Below, one piece after another: positions 33,627 through 42,837 of a DNA stretch of 51,795 bases (its first letter is position 1; the number at the start of each line of letters is the position of its first letter). The notes below the pieces were generated by a model. The model saw only the letters and a list, made by a program, of their open reading frames with translations. It made no database searches and had not been told where the DNA came from. Origin of the DNA: Bryobacterales bacterium (GTDB taxonomy: Bacteria > Acidobacteriota > Terriglobia > Bryobacterales > UBA6623); assembly GCA_028819255.1 (NCBI GenBank), contig JAPPMB010000159.1, forward strand, positions 1-51,795. Reading direction: 5' to 3'. The translations under genes and the position numbers were made by a program.

Positions 33627-34664
33627 TCAAACCCGCCTGAGCCGCGCCATCAGCGCCTCGCCGCTGTCGCAAACCAGCAGCCACTCGCCGATCTCCTCCA
33701 GCAGGTCCGTGTCGGTGATCCTGTCCAGCACCACTGACAGAGGACCGACCTGTCCTCCTCCGTAGCGAAGCCGCGCCAAGCGCAACAGCAGCTTCCGCTC
33801 CCTCCTGAGTCCTTCCCTGCGCTCCTCGGCCCGGCCCTCTTCACGGCCCTCTTCGCGACCTTGTTCGTGGCCCATCACGCGGCCCTCTTCGCGCATCCGG
33901 TCACCCCATGTGGGCGGCTGTGTCTCCAGCATCTCCAGCACCTCCTCCAGATTATCGCTCAGCGGCGCCCAGGTCACACCGATCTCCGGCAGCCGCACGT
34001 ACGTGATCCATGTCGCGAACGCGCTCGCCAGTTCCGCATGGTCCGCGTCCCCCACCCAGTTCCGCAGCGGCTCCGCCGCCCGGCGAAGCGCCTCCGGATC
34101 CTCGCACCGCTGCAGCCTCGCCAGCAGCACCGCCGGGTTCTCCTTCCCGTCCGGAGCCTTCCAGCGCCGCAGGTCCAGCACCCGGCACCGCATCCGCGGC
34201 ACCTCCGGCCCCGGACCTCCGGATCCCGCCTCGACCAGCTTTGACACCTCCTCCGCCACCGTCCACTTCGTGCGCCCGCTGTACACCGTCAGGTGCTTGA
34301 TGCCCGGCACCCGCGTGGCGCTGTAGCGGCCGGCGCCGGGCGGATTCCGGCTCAGATCCAAGTACAGGGCCGAGGCCGCGTTCAGGATGCGGAAGGGCAT
34401 CGACGGGTCCGGCGTGGACTGGCATTCCACCAGCAGATAGACCTGCGCGCCGTCCCGCAGAGTGAGTTTCCACGCAGCATCGACCACGCGCTGGGACAGG
34501 TCCGGGTGGATGAGATTGGTGCGCGCCTGCTCGATCTCCACGACATCCGCCTCGTCCAGGCCCGGCAGGGGCTGCGCACGCAGCAAGTGCCGCACGAATT
34601 CGGCGTTCTGGACGAAGCGCTTGAAGGCGGCATCGTGAGGTAGGCGCATTTCGGCGACAGACAT
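33627..34664 (-). CDS. Rpn-family (recombination-promoting) nuclease/putative transposase
   Basis: 345 aa from the ATG at 34664 (SVAEMRLPHDAAFKRF), where family similarity begins. Rpn proteins are PD-(D/E)XK DNA nucleases, formerly called transposase_31/YhgA-like, that promote RecA-independent recombination. Seen: N-terminal HDAAFKRFVQNAEFVRHLL, Asp62 in RVVDAAWKL and Glu80-x-Gln82 in YLLVECQST, the usual catalytic set. The C-terminus has a charged stretch rich in GREEG repeats (about residues 258-285), encoded by an in-phase 12-bp tandem repeat, then an Arg/Leu-rich end. Divergent from the Oar-like receptor. It is a known mobile-like accessory gene that spreads by recombination. Confidence 0.88.
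   Translation of the reverse strand: MSVAEMRLPHDAAFKRFVQNAEFVRHLLRAQPLPGLDEADVVEIEQARTNLIHPDLSQRVVDAAWKLTLRDGAQVYLLVECQSTPDPSMPFRILNAASALYLDLSRNPPGAGRYSATRVPGIKHLTVYSGRTKWTVAEEVSKLVEAGSGGPGPEVPRMRCRVLDLRRWKAPDGKENPAVLLARLQRCEDPEALRRAAEPLRNWVGDADHAELASAFATWITYVRLPEIGVTWAPLSDNLEEVLEMLETQPPTWGDRMREEGRVMGHEQGREEGREEGRAEERREGLRRERKLLLRLARLRYGGGQVGPLSVVLDRITDTDLLEEIGEWLLVCDSGEALMARLRRV
33832..33891 (-). repeat. Five in-phase 12-bp tandem repeat units inside the Rpn gene
   Basis: Units of CGGCCCTCTTCG or close variants run at 33832, 33844, 33856, 33868 and 33880, each exactly 12 bases, on the plus strand. Three are near-identical; two are degenerate (CGACCTTGTTCG, TGGCCCATCACG). On the coding minus strand they give a run of GREEG-type charged residues. 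Unit number could change by slippage without altering the frame. Confidence 0.8.
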
Positions 34665-34865
34665 GATCGGTTCCGGAGCCGGGCGGGGCTCTGGCCCGCG
34701 CACCCGGCGCACCGGCATAGTATCCGATGCGCCCTGACGATCTCAGGCCGCCGGCGCTCCCCGCAGACCCAGACGCCGCCAAGGGGTCCTGCGCACCCCA
34801 ACCGGGCGTGGTCCATGGCGCCCACAGCCCACACGAATGGACGCCGGAAGTCTATCCTAGGACCA

Positions 34866-37800
34866 ATGCATTGGACCCGGTGGTGTATCTCGGCCGCAGT
34901 CGTTTCGGCGGCGATGTGCTCAGTCTACGGCCAGTCGGTGGGGGGAAGCGTTTCCGGGTCTGTGCGGGACCCGGCGGGCGAGCGGGTCTCGGCCGATGTC
35001 TCGGCAACGCACGTTGAGACGGGGCGGCAGTTTTCCTCGCCGCCAACGCCCGACGGAACCTACAGGTTTCCGGCCCTGCCGCCTGGAACCTACGAGCTTC
35101 AGCCCAGGTCGCCGGGCCTGACGGCCCCGGTGGCGCGCATCCAGATCAGGGTCGGCACCAGTTCGCGCCTGGACCTGCCAATGTACGTGGAGACAGCAAG
35201 CTTCAGCGTGGACGTGTCGGACGCGACACCTGTCCTGGAGGCCGGCACCGCAGCGCTCGGAACCGTCGTCGGTCGAAGCGAGATGCGCAACCTCCCGCTC
35301 AACCAGAGGGTGTTCGTGCCGCTGACTCTCCTCGCCGGCGGCACGCATTCGAGCGCGCCGGGTTCGGAGCTCTCGACCCAGAATGACAGCGGATTCCATG
35401 TCGCGGGGGGGCGGGAGGTCTCCAACAACTTCCTCCTGGACGGGATCGACAACAACGACCTGTACATCAACAGGCTCGTCGTCGGCCCGCCGCTTGACAC
35501 TGTGCTGGAGTTCCGGCTGCACGCCTCCGGATACAGCGCCGAGTACGGTCGCAGCTCCGGCGGACAGGTAAACGTCGTGAGCCGATTCGGCACCAAGGAG
35601 TTCCACGGCTCGGCCTACGAATACGCACGCAATGACGCACTGGATGCGCGGAACTACTTCGATCCCACCGACCGGGCGCTCCCTCCGTATCGCAGAAACC
35701 AGTTCGGAGGCGCCCTCGGCGGGCCGCTCCCGTTTGAGGGAGGGTTCTTCTTCGGCGGATTCGAAGGCACACGGATCCGGGACGCGGCCACCCGCACCGC
35801 GTCGGTTCCGACGGTCGACCAGCGCGCGGGCGATTTCTCGGCGCTCGGGGGTCCCGTGATCGACCCGTTCGCTCGAGCGCCGTTCCCGGGCAACCGCGTT
35901 CCCCTCGCCAGGCAGAGTGAGGCCGGGAGAACGATTGCAGGCTACTGGCCCGAACCGAACCGCGACGATCCCATTCAGAACTACGTTTCCACGCCGCTCG
36001 GCGACGGGCTCGTCAACCAGGTGATGGGACGGCTGGACCAGGACCTCGGCTCTGCAAGCCGGTTCTTCGCGCGCTACAACCTCAGCCATTCGCGCAGCTT
36101 CGATCCCTTCTCCGACAGCGACGTGCCCGGATTCGGCAGCTTCACACTGGACCGCGGCCAGCACCTTGCCGCCTCGCTCACCCACGCGTTCTCTCCTTTC
36201 ACGCTGCTCGAGGCCCGCGCCGGCTTCAACCGGCTGCGGCGCCAGGTCCTGCACCAGAACGCCGGGCGCGACATTGCAGGAGAACTGGGCATTCCCGGGC
36301 TCTCCAAGGACCCGCGCTTCGTCGGATTCCCGGGCATCAACGTCGCCGGGTTCGCAAGCCTGTCCGACGACACGGCGCTTCCGATCTCGAGAACCAGCGG
36401 CACGACGCACGTCTCCGCCCACCTGACCAGGGCCGGCGCCCGCCACCGCTTCAAGTGGGGCTGGGAGTACCGCGGCGTGCGAATCGACGGAACCCAGGGA
36501 CTGTTCGGGCGCGGGCAGTTCAACTTTCTCGGCGCCATCTCCCAGAATCCCGTGTCCGATCTGCTGCTGGGATTCCCGACCTACAGCATCCAGACGACGA
36601 TCGACAACGACTTCCGCCAGCGGGCCGAGTACTGGAACGGGTTCGTCCAGGACGACTGGAGGCCTGCCGACCGGCTGACCCTAAGCCTCGGCCTGCGATA
36701 CGAGTACAACCAGCCCGCCTATGACGCCGACGACCGCTTCGCGCAGTTCGACCTGAAGGCCGTTCGGCTTGTCGAGCCGGGATCAACCGCCCTGGGACGG
36801 GCAGGCTACGCTTCGGACGCCAACAATTTCGCGCCCCGGATCGGCGTGGCCTGGAACCCGTCCGACGCCCTGGTGCTGCGGGCGGCGTACGGAGTCTACT
36901 TCGAGGCCAACATCCTGGAAGCGAACTCCGGCGTGTACTTCAACCCGCCCTACTTCGACCTCAGGCTGTACTTTCCCTCAGCCGTGTCCCTGCCGACGCT
37001 GTCGGCCCCCTTCCCCGGCGAGGGATTCACTCCTCCGGCGTCCGTCAATGCCCTCCAGCCGGACTTCCGGACCGGGTACGCCCAGCACTGGAACGTCGGC
37101 CTCGAGCACGGATTGCCGGGCGGAATCGTCGCCCGCGCCTCCTATGTCGGATCGAAGGCATCCAAGCTGCTGCGCCGCCGCAACCTGAACCAGCCGGCGC
37201 CCGGCGAGGGGGATGTCGACCCGAGACGCCCCACGCCCGGCTTCGCGAACATCGCGCTCTTCGAGTCCGGCGCCTCGTCAACCTACCATTCGGGCGTCTT
37301 CACACTCGAGCGAAGATTCACCAGCGGGGCGGGGTTCCGCGCGGCATACACCTGGGCCAAGTCCATCGACGACGTCTCGGCCTTTCTCGGCTCCGCAGGG
37401 GACCAGTCGTTCCCGCAGAACAGCCACGACTTCCGGGCCGAGCGGGCTCTGTCGAACTTCGACCAGCGACACCGCCTCGCCCTCGCCCTGCATTACGACA
37501 CTCCGTTCAGACACTGGCTGCTGGGGCACTGGCGGACCTTCGCCATCGCCACGTTCGCGGCGGGTCGCCCGCTGACGCCTCAGCTGGCCGGCGACTGGTC
37601 GAACACCGGAAACACGGGCGGCATCTTCGGCTCCGACCGGCCGGACGCCGTCGGGAATCCGCGCATCGGATCGCCCACTCCCGACCGCTTCTTCGCTTCG
37701 GCGGCGTTCGAACTCCCGTCGCCCTTCACATTCGGCAATGCGGGCCGGAACGTCCTCCAGGGGCCGGGCGCGTCCTCGATCGACATCGCCGTGGTTCGGA

Positions 37801-37973
37801 CGTTCCGTCTGGCCGAAGGTCTCACGGCTGAAGTCCGCGCCGAGGTGTTCAATCTGGCCAACCATGCGAATCTCGACCTGCCCGAGCGCACGTTCGGGCT
37901 TCCGACGTTCGGGCGGATCCTGTCAGCCGGCCAGGCCAGGCAGATGCAGCTCGGCTTCCGGCTCACGTTCTAG
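34866..37973 (+). CDS. Oar-like TonB-dependent outer-membrane receptor with carboxypeptidase-regulatory domain
   Basis: 1035 aa from the ATG at 34866 (HWTRWCISAAVVSAAMCSVYGQ, a signal peptide); an upstream ATG at 34815 would add 17 residues that do not look like a signal. Residues about 27-110 are the carboxypeptidase-regulatory fold (VSGSVRDPAGERVSADV). A plug-like region follows (NLPLNQRVFVPLTLLAGG, FLLDGIDNNDLYINR, EFRLHASGYSAEYGRSSGGQ), then a long barrel ending QMQLGFRLTF. The substrate is unknown; it is a surface protein of the same class as the gene at 9976 but not closely alike in the barrel. Its 5' region is shared divergently with the Rpn gene. Confidence 0.92.
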   Translation: MHWTRWCISAAVVSAAMCSVYGQSVGGSVSGSVRDPAGERVSADVSATHVETGRQFSSPPTPDGTYRFPALPPGTYELQPRSPGLTAPVARIQIRVGTSSRLDLPMYVETASFSVDVSDATPVLEAGTAALGTVVGRSEMRNLPLNQRVFVPLTLLAGGTHSSAPGSELSTQNDSGFHVAGGREVSNNFLLDGIDNNDLYINRLVVGPPLDTVLEFRLHASGYSAEYGRSSGGQVNVVSRFGTKEFHGSAYEYARNDALDARNYFDPTDRALPPYRRNQFGGALGGPLPFEGGFFFGGFEGTRIRDAATRTASVPTVDQRAGDFSALGGPVIDPFARAPFPGNRVPLARQSEAGRTIAGYWPEPNRDDPIQNYVSTPLGDGLVNQVMGRLDQDLGSASRFFARYNLSHSRSFDPFSDSDVPGFGSFTLDRGQHLAASLTHAFSPFTLLEARAGFNRLRRQVLHQNAGRDIAGELGIPGLSKDPRFVGFPGINVAGFASLSDDTALPISRTSGTTHVSAHLTRAGARHRFKWGWEYRGVRIDGTQGLFGRGQFNFLGAISQNPVSDLLLGFPTYSIQTTIDNDFRQRAEYWNGFVQDDWRPADRLTLSLGLRYEYNQPAYDADDRFAQFDLKAVRLVEPGSTALGRAGYASDANNFAPRIGVAWNPSDALVLRAAYGVYFEANILEANSGVYFNPPYFDLRLYFPSAVSLPTLSAPFPGEGFTPPASVNALQPDFRTGYAQHWNVGLEHGLPGGIVARASYVGSKASKLLRRRNLNQPAPGEGDVDPRRPTPGFANIALFESGASSTYHSGVFTLERRFTSGAGFRAAYTWAKSIDDVSAFLGSAGDQSFPQNSHDFRAERALSNFDQRHRLALALHYDTPFRHWLLGHWRTFAIATFAAGRPLTPQLAGDWSNTGNTGGIFGSDRPDAVGNPRIGSPTPDRFFASAAFELPSPFTFGNAGRNVLQGPGASSIDIAVVRTFRLAEGLTAEVRAEVFNLANHANLDLPERTFGLPTFGRILSAGQARQMQLGFRLTF

Positions 37974-38063
37974 CGCCCCCTCCGGAGAATTCCCTCGCCG
38001 CCGAGAGACCAGGAATGCGGCCGTATCGCTGCAGGAGTCGCGCCGGCGCTCGGCGGATGACCA

Positions 38064-38804
38064 CTATTTCTGAAACACCCGGAAGACCTTCCGCAACGGG
38101 TCATAGAACTCATCCACCACCCGCTCCTTGAGCGGGATGATCGCATTGTCGGTGATGGTGATGTGCTCCGGGCAGACCTTGGTGCAGCACTTCGTGATGT
38201 TGCAATAGCCGATGCCGTCAGATGCGCGGAGTTCTCCGACCCGGCTCTCCGTGTCCAGAGGGTGCATCTCGAGCGCCGCGGCATACACCAGGAACCGCGG
38301 TCCGATGAACTGGTCGTGCAGGTGATGCTCCCGCAGGACATGGCAGACGTCCTGGCAGAGAAAGCACTCGATGCACTTGCGAAACTCCTGCACACGGTCG
38401 ACGTCGCGCTGGAGTATGCGCCAGCTCCCGTCGTCGGAGTCCGGCGGTCGCGGGGCGAACGGCTTGATCCGCTTCTTCACCGCGAAGTTCCAGGAGACAT
38501 CCGACACCAGGTCCTTGACGACCGGGAACGCCTGCATCGGCTCGATCGTGACGGGCTTCTGCAGCGGCAGCTGGTTCAAGCGCGTCATGCACATCAGCCG
38601 CGGGGATCCGTTGATTTCGGCCGAACAGGATCCGCACTTGCCGGCCTTGCAATTCCAGCGGCAAGCCAGATCGGTGGCCTGCTCGGCCTGGATCCTGTGC
38701 ACCGCGTCGAGCACAACCATGCCCTCGGAAATCTCGCAGTCGTAGTCGCGAAAGCCGCCCGAGCCTGCTTTGCCCCGCCAAATCCGGAATGTGGCCGTTG
38801 GCAT
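38064..38804 (-). CDS. sdhB: Succinate dehydrogenase/fumarate reductase iron-sulfur subunit
   Basis: 246 aa from the ATG at 38804, with TGAGG about 9 bases upstream; a GTG at 38819 that overlaps the sdhA stop as GTGA is the other option. It passes electrons from FAD to quinone. [2Fe-2S] ligands are Cys-x4-Cys-x2-Cys in NCKAGKCGSC with a fourth Cys 12 residues on. [4Fe-4S]/[3Fe-4S] ligands are in CIECFLCQDVC (C-x2-C-x2-C-x3-C) and CNITKCCTKVCP. Typical length. It is the last gene of sdhCAB. Confidence 0.96.
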   Translation of the reverse strand: MPTATFRIWRGKAGSGGFRDYDCEISEGMVVLDAVHRIQAEQATDLACRWNCKAGKCGSCSAEINGSPRLMCMTRLNQLPLQKPVTIEPMQAFPVVKDLVSDVSWNFAVKKRIKPFAPRPPDSDDGSWRILQRDVDRVQEFRKCIECFLCQDVCHVLREHHLHDQFIGPRFLVYAAALEMHPLDTESRVGELRASDGIGYCNITKCCTKVCPEHITITDNAIIPLKERVVDEFYDPLRKVFRVFQK

Positions 38805-38815
38805 GTCTGCGTTCC

Positions 38816-40639
38816 TCACTTCCTTGCGTCGATGATCCGCTGCAGTTCATCCGGGATGGCCGCGATGGGCTCTCGCGAGACCGCGAGGCCGCCGTCCGGG
38901 TCCTTGCGGATCACGATGGTCCGTTTCCCGAAGGTCTCGTCCTTGTCGGGATAGTCGAGACGGGTGTGGGCCCCCCGACTCTCCCGGCGTTCCAGCGCCG
39001 CCCGCGCGATCGCTTCCGAAAAGGCGAGGAGATTCCTCAGGTCCAAGGCCGTATGCCAGCCAGGGTTGTATTCGCGATTGCCGCTCACGGCGACCCGTCC
39101 CGCCCGGTCGCGCAGACGGTCGATGCCTTCGAGAGCGTCCCGCAGGTCCCGCTCGTTGCGGACGATTCCGACCTGGTCCTGCATCAGTTCCTGAAGATCC
39201 TGCTGGATCCCGAATGCGTTCTCGGCGCCACCCGCGTCGACGCTGCGCTCGAACGGTTCGAGCGCAATCCGCGACACCTCGTCGAGCTGCTCGCGCGCAA
39301 TCCTGCCGGCCGCGTTCTCCCGTGCGAAACGGGCGGCGTACTCTCCGGCGCGCTTGCCGAAGACCAGGAGGTCGGAAAGGGAATTGCCTCCCAGGCGGTT
39401 GGCGCCGTGCAGCCCGGCTGCGCACTCTCCCGCCGCGAAGAGCCCGGGCACGTCGGTCATCTGGGAGTCCGCGTCCACGCGCACGCCGCCCATCACGTAG
39501 TGGGTCGTCGGGCCCACCTCCATCGGCTCCTCGGTGATGTCGATGTCGGCCAGCTCCTTGAACTGGTGGTACATGCTGGGAAGCTTCCGCCTGATATGTT
39601 CCGCGGCATTGGGCAGTCTTTCCTTGATCCAGGCGATGTCGAGAAAGACGCCCCCGTGGGGACTTCCCCTGCCCTCCTTGATCTCGCGCACGATGCATCG
39701 CGCCACGTGGTCGCGCGTCAGCAGCTCCGGGGGCCGGCGCGCATCCTTGTCGCCCTGGGTGTAGCGCCACCCTTCCTCTTCGTTGTCGGCCGTCTGGTTG
39801 CGGTAGAGGGGCGGGATGTCACCGAACATGAAACGCTCGCCGATCGAGTTCCTCAGGACTCCGCCCTCGCCGCGCACACCCTCGGTCACGAGGATCCCGG
39901 CAACGCTGGGAGGCCAGACCATGCCCGTCGGGTGGAACTGGACGAACTCCATGTCGATGAGCGCGGCGCCGGCGCGATAGGCCAGAGCGTGGCCGTCGCC
40001 CGTGTACTCCCAGCTGTTGCTCGTGATTCGATAGGCCTTGCCGACGCCGCCCGTCGCCAGCACGACGGCCTTGGCCCGAAAGACCTTGAACGTGCCGCGG
40101 TCCCGGTCAAACGCGAAGGCACCGACCACGCGCTCTCCGTCCGTGAGCAACTCGATCACGGCGCATTCCATGTGGTCGTCGATTCCCTGGTGCACGGCGT
40201 AGTCCTGGAGCGTGCGAATCATCTCCAGACCGGTGCGGTCGCCGACGTGCGCGAGCCGGGGATAGGCGTGGCCGCCGAAGTTCCGCTGCAGAATGCTGCC
40301 GTCGGCCGCGCGGTCGAACAGGGCGCCCCAGGCCTCGAGCTCCCGCACGCGTGAGGGAGCCTCCTTGGCGTGCAGCTCGGCCATGCGGTAGTTGTTGAGG
40401 TACTGGCCGCCTCGCATGGTGTCGGCGAAGTGCACCTTCCAGTCATCGCGGTCATCGACGTTCGACAGGGCGGCGGCGATGCCGCCTTCGGCCATCACCG
40501 TGTGCGCCTTGCCCAGGAGCGACTTGCAGACCAGGCCAACTGACGCGCCATGGGACCGCGCTTCGATGGCCGCCCGCAGTCCGGCTCCGCCGGCCCCGAT
40601 CACGAGGACGTCGTGTTCGATCGGCTGGTGTTCGGTCAC
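38816..40639 (-). CDS. sdhA: Succinate dehydrogenase/fumarate reductase flavoprotein subunit
   Basis: 607 aa from the GTG at 40639, which overlaps the sdhC stop by one base (TAGTG), so it is translationally coupled. The ORF is open 29 codons further upstream inside sdhC, but those codons are not SdhA-like. It oxidises succinate to fumarate in the TCA cycle. FAD-binding VLVIGAGGAGLRAAI is at the N-terminus, with the flavin-linking His in GKAHTVMAEGG. Substrate-site residues are in QFHPTG, RNSIG region and HGANRLGGNSL, and the fumarate-reductase/SDH Arg is in the C-terminal capping. Standard length. Confidence 0.96.
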   Translation of the reverse strand: MTEHQPIEHDVLVIGAGGAGLRAAIEARSHGASVGLVCKSLLGKAHTVMAEGGIAAALSNVDDRDDWKVHFADTMRGGQYLNNYRMAELHAKEAPSRVRELEAWGALFDRAADGSILQRNFGGHAYPRLAHVGDRTGLEMIRTLQDYAVHQGIDDHMECAVIELLTDGERVVGAFAFDRDRGTFKVFRAKAVVLATGGVGKAYRITSNSWEYTGDGHALAYRAGAALIDMEFVQFHPTGMVWPPSVAGILVTEGVRGEGGVLRNSIGERFMFGDIPPLYRNQTADNEEEGWRYTQGDKDARRPPELLTRDHVARCIVREIKEGRGSPHGGVFLDIAWIKERLPNAAEHIRRKLPSMYHQFKELADIDITEEPMEVGPTTHYVMGGVRVDADSQMTDVPGLFAAGECAAGLHGANRLGGNSLSDLLVFGKRAGEYAARFARENAAGRIAREQLDEVSRIALEPFERSVDAGGAENAFGIQQDLQELMQDQVGIVRNERDLRDALEGIDRLRDRAGRVAVSGNREYNPGWHTALDLRNLLAFSEAIARAALERRESRGAHTRLDYPDKDETFGKRTIVIRKDPDGGLAVSREPIAAIPDELQRIIDARK

Positions 40640-41442
40640 TACAGGATTCTCCAGTCCGTCCACACGCCCATGGAGCAGAGGCGGACGTAGAGATCGGAGA
40701 AACCGACCGAGAACAGACTCAACCACGCCCAGCGCATGTGCTGGCGGTTCAGGCAGCTCACGCAGTCATACGCCTTGGCGACGCCGGGGGACTCGGAGAG
40801 CGAATCCCTCCGTCCTCCCACGAGATGCCTCAGGGAGTGGCAGCCAAACGCGTAGCCCGCGAGCAGCGTGACATTCGCGACCAGCACGAGGCTGCCCACG
40901 CCGATTCCGAACTCGACCGCGCCCGTCGCCGGATTCAGGAACCAAAGCCCCTTCCAGGCGTCGTAGGAGAGCATCACGATGAACCCCAAGGCGATGTAGA
41001 GAAAATAGCGGTGCACGTTCTGCACGATGAGCGGAAACGAGTGCTCGCCGCGATAGCGCGACCGCGGCTCGCCCACGGTGCACGACGGCGGATCGGCCCA
41101 GAAGGCCTTGTAGTAGGCGCCGCGGTAGTAGTAGCAGGTCATGCGAAACGCCAGAGGAGCCCAGAGGATCAGAAACGCGGGCGAGAACGGCAGCCACAAA
41201 GGCCACCAGTCGGGCTTGGGGCCGAACCAGCTGTGCTCGGACGCGCCGAAGATCTCCGGCGAGTAGAAGGGCGAGAGGTACGGGCCGGCGGTGTAGTGCT
41301 CCGCCTGAAAGATCGCCCAGGTGGTGTAGACGATGAACGCGGAGAACGCCAGGAAGACGGCCAGCGGCTGAATCCACCACGCGTCCGGTCGCGACGTACG
41401 CCCGAATCCGCGCCTGGTCAAAGGTACATCAATCGTCGCCAT
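40639..41442 (-). CDS. sdhC: Succinate dehydrogenase membrane-anchor subunit (single-chain type)
   Basis: 267 aa from the ATG at 41442 (ATIDVPLTRRGFGR); AGGAGG lies 5 bases upstream, which selects it over an ATG six codons further on. About five membrane helices are visible: 23-45 (WIQPLAVFLAFSAFIVYTTW), 80-100 (WLPFSPAFLILWAPLAF), 140-165 (VHRYFLYIALGFIVMLSYDA), 180-205 (IGVGSLVLVANVTLLAGYAF) and 240-260. His residues in NVHRYF and GCHSLRHL are candidate haem ligands. It matches the single large anchor found with the Sdh1-type enzyme of actinobacteria rather than the small SdhC/SdhD pair. It anchors SdhAB and reduces quinone. First gene of the operon. Confidence 0.88.
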   Translation of the reverse strand: MATIDVPLTRRGFGRTSRPDAWWIQPLAVFLAFSAFIVYTTWAIFQAEHYTAGPYLSPFYSPEIFGASEHSWFGPKPDWWPLWLPFSPAFLILWAPLAFRMTCYYYRGAYYKAFWADPPSCTVGEPRSRYRGEHSFPLIVQNVHRYFLYIALGFIVMLSYDAWKGLWFLNPATGAVEFGIGVGSLVLVANVTLLAGYAFGCHSLRHLVGGRRDSLSESPGVAKAYDCVSCLNRQHMRWAWLSLFSVGFSDLYVRLCSMGVWTDWRIL

Positions 41443-41475
41443 CGACCCTCCTGTCCGCATCAAGCGGAACCTTGA

Positions 41476-41505
41476 ATCATATAGGGGGAACTTCGAGATT
41501 ATCAA
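41476..41505 (-). promoter_or_regulatory. Promoter of sdhCAB
   Basis: On the minus strand TTGATA (41505-41500, five of six to -35) and TATGAT (41481-41476, five of six to -10) are spaced by 18 bases. The predicted start is about 27 bases upstream of the sdhC ATG, with the AGGAGG ribosome site in between. This is the best-looking promoter in the window. Confidence 0.6.
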
Positions 41506-41619
41506 CCGGCGGCGGCTAGGGCTCTGGATCCACACCTGACGTCCGGCCCCCTGGCGAGACATCCGTGCCGGCGACACTGCGGGCATGGGGCCCGCCAGGC
41601 TGCACACACAGGCACCCGG

Positions 41620-42780
41620 ATGCGTCCTGTATTGAAGAATCCGATGCCTTCGCCAACGGTCAGGCGGGACTCCGGGGAGCAACTCGCGCCTGCAGCATCC
41701 TCGCGCAGGGGTCCGGGGACGGCCGGAACTCCGCCCCCCAGGCGGCCGGGCCGGCTCGACATCGAGCAGTTCATCGTCTTCAACCAGCAGCTGCTTGCCC
41801 TCATCCGGGCGGGCATGCCCATCCCTCAGTCGCTGGAACTCCTGTCCAGGAACGTGCGGAACAAGGCCCTGGCGGCGCACATATCGGCCGTTCGGGACGA
41901 CGTGCGCATGGGGGTGCCTCTGTCCGACGCCTTCTCCAGGCGCGGGGCGTTTCCGCCGATCTACGTCACCTCGCTGCTGGCAGGCGAGCAGTCTGGAGCT
42001 CTCGACTCGGTGCTCGAGCGCTACGTGACCTACGAGCGGATGGCCCTGGCGATCCGGAAGAAGCTGCTCGTGTCGCTGATCTATCCTGCCGTGCTGATCG
42101 TCCTGGTGGCCGTGCTGGTGGTGTTCCTGGTGACCTACGTCGTGCCCGAGTTCTCCCAGCTCTACGAGACGATGGACGCCTCGCTGCCGGCCTCGACGCG
42201 ATGGCTGGTGGCCTTCGGCCAGGCCTCGCGGGATCACGCGATGGCCCTGGCCGCCGGGCTTGCGGCCCTGGCGGGCTCCTGCGCGTGGGCTCTGCGGCGA
42301 CGGACTGCACGGGTGGCGCTCGAGCGCGCGACCCTGCGGACCCCGATGATCGGGCACCTGTGGATCCGCTACCAGGTCGCCCAGCTCGCGCGCCTGCTGA
42401 GCACACTGCTGACGGGGGGGATTCCCCTCGTCCGGGCGCTCGAGACGGCCGGCGAGTCGATGGGGTCGGGTCTGCTGCGGTCCACCCTTGCCTCCGTGCG
42501 CAACAGCGTCAGAGAGGGCCAGCCGCTCGCCGGGAGCCTGCGCGGCACCGGCGTGTTCCCCGCTCTGGCGGTCGAGATGGTGAGGGTCGGGGAATCGACG
42601 GGCTCCCTCCCGCAGATGCTCAACTCGGTGGCGGAGTTCTTCGACGAGGAGGTGCAGACCAAGACCGCCGCCCTGCTGAACCTGGTCGAACCGGCGATCA
42701 TGGTCTGCATGGGCGTTTTCGTCGCGTTCGTGCTGATCTCGCTGTACCTGCCCATCTTCAGCCTGGCCGGGCAGTTCTAG
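41620..42780 (+). CDS. gspF: Type II secretion/type IV pilus inner-membrane platform protein (GspF/PilC family)
   Basis: 386 aa; start at 41620 is tentative (41644 is an alternative; neither has a clear ribosome site). The N-terminal 45 residues are Arg/Pro-rich. Then two T2SSF domains (about 50-170 and 255-375), each with a cytoplasmic helical bundle and membrane helices (LIYPAVLIVLVAVLVVFLVTYVV; IMVCMGVFVAFVLISLYLPIF). Hallmark segments are FNQQLLALIRAGMPIPQSLEL, LLAGEQSGALDSVLER and VRVGESTGSLPQML. It is the inner-membrane platform that couples the GspE/PilB ATPase to fibre assembly. First gene of a seven-gene operon running to 48518. Confidence 0.93.
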   Translation: MRPVLKNPMPSPTVRRDSGEQLAPAASSRRGPGTAGTPPPRRPGRLDIEQFIVFNQQLLALIRAGMPIPQSLELLSRNVRNKALAAHISAVRDDVRMGVPLSDAFSRRGAFPPIYVTSLLAGEQSGALDSVLERYVTYERMALAIRKKLLVSLIYPAVLIVLVAVLVVFLVTYVVPEFSQLYETMDASLPASTRWLVAFGQASRDHAMALAAGLAALAGSCAWALRRRTARVALERATLRTPMIGHLWIRYQVAQLARLLSTLLTGGIPLVRALETAGESMGSGLLRSTLASVRNSVREGQPLAGSLRGTGVFPALAVEMVRVGESTGSLPQMLNSVAEFFDEEVQTKTAALLNLVEPAIMVCMGVFVAFVLISLYLPIFSLAGQF

Positions 42781-42837
42781 TCCGGGCTCCGCTCGGCCAC
42801 CCGGTACACGGAACCCGTCCGACCGGCGTCCTACTAG

